A stretch of 64,000 nt of DNA from Dichomitus squalens LYAD-421 SS1 (lineage: Eukaryota; Basidiomycota; Agaricomycetes; Polyporales; Polyporaceae). The notes beneath the pieces were generated by a model. That model saw only the letters and a program-made list of their open reading frames with translations, had not been told where the DNA came from and did not search any database. Where the stretch lies: positions 600,247 through 664,246 of the forward strand of contig NW_006766897.1 of the NCBI RefSeq assembly GCF_000275845.1. Direction: 5' to 3'. Shown here piece after piece: positions 10,151 through 21,123 of the stretch (position 1 is the stretch's first letter; every line of letters starts with the position of its first letter). A program made the translations under genes and the position numbers.

Positions 10151-11513
10151 ATGGCCTTCAGCTCAAGAACATCAGAATTTCGCCAAATGGTGCGCCAGAG
10201 AGCGGGAGATGCACCGGACCCCAAGCGTCGTAGGCTCTCTCGGTCGGAGAAGCGCTCGACCCCAGAAAGCGAGAAGCAGGAGTTGTTGAACAAGGAATAT
10301 GTTAAGGAGGCATACAACATCGTGAGTGGCCCGCAATACCACTGGTGATACATTTGGGTACACGCGTTCAAGCCCGCTATGACCATCGTAGCTAAATCAC
10401 ATAAGCACCCTCACTCGCATGCTCACCTCCGTACGTAAAGCGTACTTGAACGTCGATACCCGGAATCCGCCGCTACTACGACAGGCAACCCGGACCATCG
10501 ACATCACAGGAGGAGACCAGTCATGGAGCGACGTCCGCAGTCTGACGAACGAGGAGCGGGACCAGATTGATCTGCAGGCTCGGGTCATCCTCTCTCGGTG
10601 TAAGGACCGTGTCGCACAGCTCGAGGAAGTGGAGAAGCGTGAGTTTTTCCAGTCCTGCTTCAGGTACACGAGCAATACGAGCTTGCAGGATAGCTGACGA
10701 CTGCTGCCGGTGCTAGGCCGAGTGGAGCTCGCCGCGAGTCGACAAAATCCCCTCGTCCGCTTCCTCCCCGCCCGCCTCCGCCAAGACGACGCGACGGCAA
10801 CGTCCGACTTCGTCGCCGCCCACCATTCCTCCATTACATGGTTCCTCTCGCGCCGACTCGCCGAGACCGGCCAGCACCTGCGCGATATGCAAGAGGAGCG
10901 TATGAAGCGGCAAATGGAGCGCACACGCACCCTCGGGTCGGGGGCGACACGGGAGGCAGTCTTCCTCGGGGCGAACCAGTCAAACCTCACGCCGCCGTCT
11001 CCTGCCGAGTCATCTGCGAGCGGGAGCTGGCTGGGCAATGCGTCAAATCTGGCGTCGAGTTTCGCAGCAAGCATCGGGTCGTCGGCTTCGCCATTCGAGC
11101 CGTCGCATTCAGCTTCAACGATCAAACCCGGAACGGGTGCCGCAGCGGGTAGCGACTGGATGTCAGAGACAGACGAGGAGGAGTTGGAGCTGAGCGCATC
11201 GCAGATCCAGCAGTTCGAGGAGGAGAACGCGAACATCCTGCAGTCGGTGCAGGATACCCTCCAGTCGGTACAGCAGGCCGAGGCGCGGCTCATGGAGATC
11301 AGCGCGCTTCAAATGGAGCTCGTCGCACACCTCACGAAGCAGACGGAGCAGACGGAGCAGCTGTATGAAGACGCGATTGCCACTGCCGCGACAGTCGAGA
11401 AGGGCAACGAGCAGCTCAAGGAAGCACGACGGAGGGCACGGGACGGGCGGAAGTGGATCCTGCTCTTCCTCATCGGAGCTAGTCTGTCGTTACTGTTCTT
11501 GCACTATTACTGA
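10151..11513 (+). CDS. UFE1: ER t-SNARE, syntaxin-18/Ufe1 family
   Basis: Exons 10151-10321, 10392-10638 and 10717-11513 join in frame. The N-terminus, MAFSSRTSEFRQMVRQRAGD, has the FR..V... pattern of the syntaxin-18 N-terminal domain. It continues EYVKEAYNILNHISTLTRML, TSVRKAYLNVD and NEERDQIDLQARVILSRCKD. After a Ser-rich linker comes the SNARE helix (QQFEEENANILQSVQDTLQS, then VQQAEARLMEISALQMELVA), then a basic stretch (RRRARDGRK) and a single C-terminal membrane anchor (WILLFLIGASLSLLFLHYY). This is a tail-anchored protein. Known role: it receives Golgi-derived COPI vesicles at the ER with Sec20, Use1 and Sec22, and takes part in ER membrane fusion. The first intron was set at the CGTAG acceptor, which joins NI to LNHI in phase 0. 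Confidence 0.9.
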
Positions 11514-11738
11514 GCTTCCATCCTTCTTCCTACTGTATTGCTCTTCCATTCTTCCTTCGCCGTCCGTTCGCGTTCTATGCTCGTATGTATCCGGATAAAA
11601 TTACTAGGCTCAGGTTCTAAGGTTATCTAGAAGCACATGGCACCAAGGATTGTTACACCATCTCTACCAGACTGTATATACCATACCCCCAGGCGCCAGA
11701 CAAGACGTCGTGTATTATAATAATCGCACATGGTCCTC

Positions 11739-13178
11739 TCAAGCAGAAGAATCGTCGTACCTTGCCCTGGATTCACTATGAGGCCCGAGAAGTGGTGCAC
11801 CCTCTTCGGCCTCTTCAATGGCTTCGGCGGCGAGTTCGTCGACCTCTGGCGGAACGCCCTTCAAATGAAGAATCTCCCTCTTCATGAGACGGTAGATAAT
11901 CCTGTACGTACAGCGTCGCATCACACATAGTCAACGTCTCGGGTGGAAGTTCAAACTTACCAACTTGCAAGGGCTGCGATAACGACGCCGCCAACGGATA
12001 TTGACACGTTGAGGATCTTGGTTGCTGGGAAGGCGGTCTAGGATGAGTCTAGATTGACATAGTGGACACTGAAGGACCTACTCGTGTCCATGTGTGACCT
12101 CGTTTCGCCGTCTGAGAGGTCTGCAAGCCGGGAGCCCACGAACACGAAGATAGCTATCTTGGGAAAGACGACGAATGTCGCCAGGAAGAACTGCCACAAT
12201 GCAACAGGCCGGATGGACTGGACGGCAGCAGCCGGGTCAGCTGCGCAAAGACTCTACGACAGAGAACTTACGGCAAAGAGGGCGTTTGAGTACACCCACG
12301 GGGGGAAAGGGGAGGCTCGGATGAGCATGATCAGAGGGAGACCCTTCGCAGCCTGAAGGCACCATAACGATTCGTCAAACCCCCCATGCACCCCCAGCAA
12401 GAGGCACGACATACGATGACGGTCTCAAGCGCCTTCCAGGTTTCGTGAGACTCGGACCACTTGCGCAATCTCCTCCTGAACAGGAGGCGTAGGACGACGA
12501 ATGTGAAGGCAGAGCCAAGCAGTGACCCGCCCGCTGCGATTGGAAAGCCTTTCATGCCATACGCGTATCCACAGAGGGTAATCAACGTCGTGTGCCCGAC
12601 AGCAGGGGGGAAGGAGATGACGACTGGCAGCACGGAGCATCTGCGTCAATGCCAGCATACCGTGCACAGCAATCGGTACTCACAGAAGATGGCTGTTAGG
12701 ATGAGCCAGCCGAAGCGGAAGTGGCTGATCCTCTGCGCGAAATTGTAGAGGGCTTGTCCGATCCGGTCAGGGCCGATGACTATGAAGAACGTCGCCAGGG
12801 AGAGATACAAGCAGATGGTACCCCATACAAACAGCTTCGGAAGCCTTAGCATTGGCCGTTATCCCACCCGAGTTGTGCGAGGGAGCGTACCTTCTGGTAT
12901 GTGTTGAGATTCCTGTACCGCTGTAGAGCAGCTGCGCCATACTCCTTCGTCTTCGAGAAGACCAGTCGCGGCAAGCTCGGTCTACCTTCGCTGGCCATGC
13001 CGGGCGGTGCTGATGGGGTAGAGAACGTGTGACGAGGTATGGCCTCGTGTTGAGAAGATACCCAAGGGGATAGCGAGCGACGGTGGTGGTGAGACTGACG
13101 TATGGCCAAGACGCCCGCACGGAACTTACTGCGCAATTGCGGATAGGACATGTATATGTAGTGTCGAAGGCAGTACAT
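11739..13178 (-). CDS. TVP38: Tvp38/TMEM64-family Golgi membrane protein (VTT domain)
   Basis: Minus-strand exons read, in order: a basic, Ser-rich N-terminus ending SLPRLVFSKTKEYGAAALQR and YRNLNTYQK; LFVWGTICLYLSLATFFIVI (membrane helix); PVVISFPPAVGHTTLITLCG and YAYGMKGFPIAAGGSLLGSA (start of the VTT domain); LPLIMLIRASPFPPWVYSNA (the conserved R-SPFPPW-YSN segment); then a helix around WQFFLATFVVFPKIAIFVFV; and a cytosolic tail rich in Glu that ends ESRARYDDSSA. This matches Tvp38, a Golgi protein of the VTT/DedA superfamily, some members of which are lipid scramblases. The C-terminal half and stop (11739) are firm. The start is not: 13178 opens the long frame, but an ATG at 12998 (MASEGRPS) is a good alternative. 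Divergent from LOA1. Confidence 0.85.
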
Positions 13179-13449
13179 CCCTTCGGAGGTACCATTTTCT
13201 CAAGGCCATCGCTATGATTACTGCACGAGGGTTCCCGCCGACTGCATGTAACTGCATCGAAGGTGGACGCCATAGAAGATGTCCCCGACGTTCCGCTCCG
13301 AGACTCGGTCTCTGTGTAGCTGCGGTGGCTGATCGCGATCGGCCCGGAGAGAGGCGCTCGAGCCCGACGCGTTCTTCGCGTGCCCCGCGAGCGCTTCTGC
13401 CCCCCTCCAGCTAACACTCACTGAGGCGAGTGCACAGTTAACAGCGGCC

Positions 13450-14925
13450 ATGGAGAAATTCTCGGCATTCAGGGTGAGAACCGCGTTTTATTCCAAGTAT
13501 ACGGTATGCTGAATTGCCTTACAGGATCCAGGGACTGGTATCCAGGTTCGTCTCTGCTGCGTGGATGACGCAGTAGCAAAACGCTCATATGGAGCATCCC
13601 GCGTTCAGCCATTCCTCAGACCAATTCCACCTTCTGGCTCCGAAGCACTCGCGAGCATATTGTCTCCTGTTGGATACGCGTTTGGAGCTGTCAAGACAGT
13701 ACTCCTACTCGGCCTCGCTTTGGTCTACTTTGTGCTTGTAGAGGGAGTATGCTTGGTATTCGTGAGCAGACTTATCCTCTCATCGCCTCTTGTCCTCTCA
13801 AATGACTAGGTATCAGTATCCTGTACGGCCGCTACATAGAGCCATTACACATCTCTTTACGGCCTTTCTGTCCCGAATGGCATTACTTCTCGTGGGGCTG
13901 TATTGGGTACCGGTGGATGTCGTAGCGAGGAAGCGTGGGTGTGTTTCTCAAATACATTCTAGCCGCAGGACGATACCGACCGCATTCATCACAGCCGCAA
14001 CGCGCCAAAAAACGAGTCCTGGAGCCCTGCCGCGGGAGATCTCATCGTTTCCAATTGGGCTTCGTGGGTAGAGATCCTGTGGCTCGCATTCCGGTACGTA
14101 TCATCCTATATTTGCACGCACGACCCCGCATCAACCGCCTTCTCCCAGATTCAAACCCGCATTCATCCTGCCCGTCGTCGACACCCTCGACATCCCTTCG
14201 CCCACCGAAAAGTCAGTCCCGCTCTCGCGCACCCCAGGTCGCCGTACCGGCACGGGCTCCGCCGCGATCTCTTCCCCCTCACGCGCCCCGATGCAGCGCA
14301 TCCCCATCCGGGGCTTCCGCCGTGTAGGCCTCCTACGCATGCTCGCGTCGACCGCGCACCTTCCCCTCGTTGCGGGCTCGACGTCCGCGAAGCCCGAGAG
14401 TCTCGAGGAGATCCGGAGCCAATCTGACAGGCCCGTCGTGGTGTTCCCAGAGGGCACAACGAGCAATGGCCGTGCGTTGCTGAGGTTCGCGGACGTGTTC
14501 GGGAACGTCAAGCTACCTGTCATGAAATACAAGGTATTCGTCATGTGTGTTCGGTGAGTCTTCGTGCCCGGCTGTCCGGCTCGTTCGTGCTGACGGGCCT
14601 CCTGGGTAGCTACGACCCCCCTACGGCATTTGCACCGACGCTCTCACATTCCATTCCCTCAAAATTCGCCAACCCGATACCGCACGTTTTCAAACTCGCA
14701 AGCTCTCTCGCCCCACTGACGCTCTCGATACGCCTCCTCTCACCGTCCGAGTCTCCCAGCTCGGGGTCTTTCTTGTTGAGCGAGTTCCTCACCGGGGGCA
14801 CGTATTCTGACGAACTGGCAGAATGCTGTGCTGCTTTGATGTCGCAAATCGGGCGTTTCAAGCGTGTGGGGCTGGGGTGGGAAGACAAGGCGGCGTTCCT
14901 TAACATGTACAAGGGCAAACGTTAG
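13450..14925 (+). CDS. LOA1: Fungal Loa1/Vps66-type lysophospholipid acyltransferase
   Basis: Exons join to MEKFSAFRDPGTGIQPFLRP, then helices (GAVKTVLLLGLALVYFVLVE), AITHLFTAFLSRMALLLVGL, YWVPVDVVARKRG, SPAAGDLIVSNWASWVEILW, FKPAFILPVVDTLDIPSPTE, GFRRVGLLRMLASTAHLPLV, and VVVFPEGTTSNGRALLRFAD. The FPEGTTSNGR block is motif III of the PlsC acyltransferase family (glycerophosphate binding). Known relative: yeast Loa1, an LPA:oleoyl-CoA acyltransferase of ER and lipid droplets that contributes to phosphatidic acid and triacylglycerol synthesis. Odd point: where PlsC enzymes carry the catalytic HX4D, this protein has W-A-S-W-V-E, so neither the His nor the Asp is present in the usual place. Whether this is normal for basidiomycete Loa1 is not known to me. 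At least six exons; the first junctions were fixed by the FRDPGTGIQPFL reading. Confidence 0.85.
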
Positions 14926-15105
14926 ACTAGGATACAACAGCATATACTCGGGTTCCATCTAGAGCAAATGATCCGTTATGACGTCATGGACTACACAATA
15001 GATTTCAGCGTTTTCTTCCTGTTCTAGGTCCATGTCCAGTGGCTTCAGGCCTGCAGAGCTGGTCCACTCTGTGGGAGGGGACCACTGGGACCTCCGTGGC
15101 ATTGA

Positions 15106-16620
15106 TCATCTGAATTGCCAACCGGTGGGGTTTCCCTGTCCTGGCTGATGACCATGAGACCCCATGGCGTACTCGTGCGGCAGGGTCCTGTCTGGGAACA
15201 AGGCCGGGTATCCTCCTGTATTATGCGGATACGGTCGCACAGCAGCGGACCCAGAGAACGCGCGGTCCCTCCCCCCAGTATCTCTATCGAGCTCTCGGGC
15301 ATGGTATTCAGACTGCGCCCGATGCGACGGACGGCTGCCTTCACTGTGTCTGTATCCCCCTTGACCTTGACCATGCTCATGTCGGGGATGGGACGCGGAC
15401 GCGGACGGCTCCGCCCTCGGCGTGCGTGGGCTGTACTCGCCGTCTTTGTGATACTGCGACCGTCGAATGCGTATCAGCGCGACCGCAGACGGCAGCCTCT
15501 CGAGGGCATAACGCATAAGGACGACTCGCCTGCCGCTGGAGCCGCACTACGTTGCCGAGGAGCCGCGTGCCGTCCAGCTCCCTCACCGCACGGTTGGCGT
15601 CCTCCTCCTGGGTGTAGTTGAGCCATCTGTGGTGCAAGCTGCCGTCAGACGCGGACGGGCCGCCGACGACAGAGCACACACCCTCGTGTGCGATGATCCT
15701 TGTCGACATCGCAGAACGCGACCTCCCCGCCGACGGATCGACCGAAGTCCTTGAGTTCCTAGGACGATATCGGTGCCTTGTTCGGGACTGTCCCCGCTCG
15801 TGGATGGGATCAGCACGTACCTGCCAACACGTGCGCGGATCCAGGCCGTTGACTACGACGGCGTACCTCATCTTCTTTGGTCTGTCTTGCTGGTGGTACG
15901 CAGGCGGGGCGCTAGGTGGTCTGAGAGGGTTCAATGGCGATGCCAACGCCAGCGAGGTGGAGAAGAGCTTGCGGCACGTACTCGTACTCCAACTCTGGAG
16001 AGCGAGCATACCGCTCGGGGCGCGCCAGCTGCACGTTGATGGCTGTAATGCCTGGACGTCAGCCGTGTTATGCGGGCCGGAGGGCGGGCTGGGTCCGACT
16101 CACCAAAGCCCAAGAATGGTTGGTTAGAAAATGCGCGGACGACCTCCTGCAGAATAGACAGAGGCAAATGAGCCACCCATTGCACGCCATAACACGAGCG
16201 ACGCTTCCTTCCTCACTCACCAGTGCATCCTGACGGCCGCCCCACGAAAAGTCGGGACGTGATCATAGCGGTAGCGATACCTTTTCGACCACTCACCCGC
16301 CGGTGTTCGAACTGCACAAAGCCGAACCCTGCAGCACGGGTGATGCCGCCGTCTCCTCAGCGACAAAGTGCACATAGACACAGAGACATACCTGGGCGCA
16401 GCTTGATCTCCGTAATCCGCCCATAGACCGAAAGGTGCTGCCGTGCCGTGTGAGTCTCAGTCGAGGAGGAGCGAAAAAGCGTAAGGGAGCACCTTGTATA
16501 TCTCTTCGCCGCTCAGGCTGTCGGGTACCCCTGCATATGCGCACACAGATGAGAAATCGACCCGAGAGAGTACGGAAAAAAATCAGCTCAACCGCCTAGG
16601 TAGACGCGAGCAGAGTCCAT
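15106..16620 (-). CDS. SR-type splicing factor with two RRM domains
   Basis: The start at 16620 gives MDSARVYLGGVPDSLSGEEI, then HLSVYGRITEIKLRPG, GFGFVQFEHRRDALEVVRAF and SNQPFLGF: a complete first RRM with RNP2 (VYLGGV) and RNP1 (GFGFVQF). After AINVQLARPERY and a Pro-rich linker comes a second RRM: MRYAVVVNGLDPRTCWQELK, DFGRSVGGEVAFCDVDKDHR, then WLNYTQEEDANRAVRELDGT and RLLGNVVRLQ. The WQ-LKDF-R segment is the SR-protein second-RRM signature (as in SRSF1 and fission yeast Srp2). The tail is rich in Arg, Ser, His, Gly and Tyr (SPRTPRAEPSASASHPRHEH) rather than long RS runs. The gene is split into many small exons, including a 9-base exon at 16221-16229, and uses a GC..AG intron at 15454-15539. 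Role by family: nuclear splicing regulation and mRNA export. The stop at 15106 is likely but less certain than the RRMs. Confidence 0.85.
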
Positions 16621-17152
16621 CGCTGCGTAGGAAGTACACAGATGCAGAGGCGAGATCCAGACAAAGGGACAACACGACAGCAGAGGAATGGTGGCTTTTG
16701 AGCTCTCAACCAAGGACCTCTACCGACTCCACGAGACACAGACAACCCAATACTGACCGAGTAAACCAGTGTGAACATCCACCACGCAGTGCGACGCGTG
16801 ATATTTGGGTGCCAAACCCACGTCAGTTATGGAAGGAGGTGTGGCGATACGGTTCGAACCCTTGTACAACATCTATCGGAGGGAACATCGCTTTCCGAGG
16901 CTCTAAGAGCACAGGCCCCATCGATTCTACTGCCCCCCTTCGCTTCGTCGCTTCGCAAACTTGAAGCTCTACACGCATCCCATGGAGAGACGCCGCGCCC
17001 GATCTATTACATAGCCGCAGAGAACAGGGCGTCAGAAGCTGTCGGCCGCCACACTACACGATAAGAAAAGAAAGGCAGGACGCGCACCGACCGCGACCCG
17101 AGCACTCGTCCTTGCCCTCGCCCAGGATGCACGACACGCACAGAACACGTTT
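16621..17152. other. Intergenic region upstream of the SR gene
   Basis: About 530 bases between the start of the SR gene and the 3' end of the PLP-enzyme gene. Open frames here (for example 16771-17064, plus) show no known family. It should contain the SR-gene promoter and the 3' end of its neighbour; no distinct box is claimed. Confidence 0.45.
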
Positions 17153-19237
<2,085 letters not shown>

Positions 19238-19524
19238 GTCCTCTGATCGTGCTCCTCGTCCAAGAACGAGAGCTGCGATGTCGGCAAGCGTCGGCGACCT
19301 GTCGGGCTTTCGTGCTGGCAGTCATTTGGACGCGATATGCACTCCCAGCACGTGAGCGTGACACGACGCGTCCAGGGCAACTCATTTCCCGCCAAAGAGG
19401 CCTTGTTCTTCGCGCGAGTCCAACTGAAGACTACTCTCCTAGTCCTGCCTTACCGCCTACTCCTCTCACAAGGCTTCTCGCTCCTATCTGTCTTTACTCA
19501 AGTCCCCCCTCCCTCTCTGACAAC

Positions 19525-20890
19525 ATGAAGACCCCTACTCTCCGTTTCCTCTTCCACGTCGCCGCCATCTGTCTCCTCGTCTGCCCCGCATCTAATGGCG
19601 TCCTGGCTGCCGACATCAACGCGGAGCGTATGGCTCTCGAACGCCGCTACACCACCCCCCACTCTCTCGGCGACAACTACCTCTTCGACCCTCGCGACGG
19701 CTGGCAATCCGTCAACACCACTAACCTCCTCTACAAGTACCAGTCTCGCGCACCTGTTCCTGATTCTGCCCGCGACGACTTGGACGATGCTGATCACTTG
19801 GATCCCACTGGCGGCACTGGCGACACTGGCGACAACGACGACGAACTGGGCCCTAGAGCTGCCGAACACCACCATTCCTACACCCACGAGACTGCCGACA
19901 TGAGACTCCTTCCTAGGGCCGGCGCTGAGCACCGCCGCCATACTTACACTCACGGCACCGCCGACATGCAGCTCCTCCCTAGGACCGACGCAGACGAACA
20001 CCACCACACCTACACCCACGGAACAGGCGGTATGCTGCTCCTGCCGCGCGCCAAGAAGGCCCACTCCAAGTCCAAGTCCAAGTCCAAGAAGACGTCCAAG
20101 AACGCCAAGAAGAGCGCCAAAGACGTCCTCAGCAACGCCTCGGACGGGCTGCTCGCCGCCGGCGGCCTCACGGACAACGTCAAGAAGATCATCAACACCA
20201 TCAAGGGCATCGGCAAGCAGGAGCCCGTCACGATCACCTGGTGCGCCCGCCCGCCTCCCTCTCCCACACAGCGTCGCGCCTCCCCCTCGCTCACCGTCGG
20301 CTCACGCGCCTGCGCAGGTATACCGGGCACGACCTCGACAACCCCAGCTGCTGGGCCAACCCGAACTGGGCGCCGACGGTAATGCTCTGCTCCGTCTCCC
20401 ATCGCGCCCTGAAGCTGAACCCGCTTTGCGTTCCTGTCGCGCAGGACAGGTCGTTCGCCGCCGCGCTAACGCTCGTAGGGTGGGCGACCAAGCCCAAATG
20501 CTTCAAGTTCCTCGAACGTACGTCCCGCCGCCGCCCCTTCCCTCCCCCGCGCTCGCTGACGCCCCGTCCCGTGCCGACGCGCCCGCCGGACCCGAGCAGT
20601 GTGCAGCAGCCCCCAGAAGTGCATCTTCGTGCGCGTCGTCGACTCGTGCGCGGGCTGCGCCGCGGACTCGAAGCACGTCGACCTCACCAAGGCCGCGTTC
20701 CAGAGCCTCGCCGACCTCGACAAGGGCCTCCTCACCGTGCAGATGCGCGAGGCGACCGACCCCGCCGACGGCTGGTGCGTGCTGCTCGTTCGTCCCTTGT
20801 CTCGCGCGCGCACGTTGAACTGACACCGACCGACCGGCCGTGTGAAGGCTGGAGGACCTCTGGGGCCCGAAGATGAGCGCGAACAACTAG
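19525..20890 (+). CDS. Secreted double-psi beta-barrel (barwin/RlpA-like) protein with His/Tyr repeats
   Basis: Exons 19525-20240, 20318-20378, 20445-20517, 20600-20774 and 20848-20890. The start was chosen because MKTPTLRFLFHVAAICLLVC followed by PASNGVLAA is a clear signal peptide; longer upstream frames would hide it. Residues about 112-175 hold three imperfect repeats of about 20-22 residues around (H/R)HxYTHxTADMxLLPR. A Lys/Ser run (SKSKSKSKKTSKNAKK) follows. The C-terminal domain reads TWYTGHDLDNPSCWANPNWA, then KPKCFKFLE, CSSPQKCIFVRVVDSCAGCA and HVDLTKAAFQSLADLDKG. The VRVVDSCAGC...HVDL--AAF core is the DPBB_1 domain of expansin-like, barwin and cerato-platanin-related fungal secreted proteins; such folds bind polysaccharide and usually lack hydrolase activity. 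Six or more Cys in the domain fit a disulfide-bonded extracellular protein. The role in the wall or matrix is inferred. Confidence 0.85.
19858..20049 (+). repeat. Three imperfect coding repeats (60-66 bases) in the secreted DPBB protein
   Basis: Units at about 19858-19917, 19918-19983 and 19984-20049 encode AEHHHSYTHETADMRLLPR, AGAEHRRHTYTHGTADMQLL(PR) and a third copy DADEHHHTYTHGTGGMLLL(PR). Each ends in LLPR. Base differences are spread through the units, so the duplication is not recent. The unit sits between the acidic spacer and the Lys/Ser run of the mature protein. Confidence 0.85.
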
Positions 20891-21123
20891 GCGGACAACC
20901 GGCGCGTGCCCGCCCGATTTCCCTCCCTTCCGGGCGACACTTTTTCTTCTAGGAATCCTCTCACTGTACTCTCCTGCATGACGTTCACGACTCATAGCAG
21001 CATGTATCCATAGCGATGATGTAGCACGGCAGACGGACACAGCTAATACAGCCCATTCTACACTACTTTTTGTGCATCTCCTCTCCCCCCCCCGCGTGCG
21101 AGCCCCGCCGGCCGATGTCAGTG

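Noticed and set aside
10397..11293. Minus-strand frame of 298 codons
   Set aside because: Antisense of the syntaxin exons; Ser/Arg-rich with no domain.
13218..13451. Minus-strand frame beginning MAAVNCALAS as a first exon of TVP38
   Set aside because: Its start would overlap the LOA1 start codon on the other strand, and no splice to the TVP38 body is supported.
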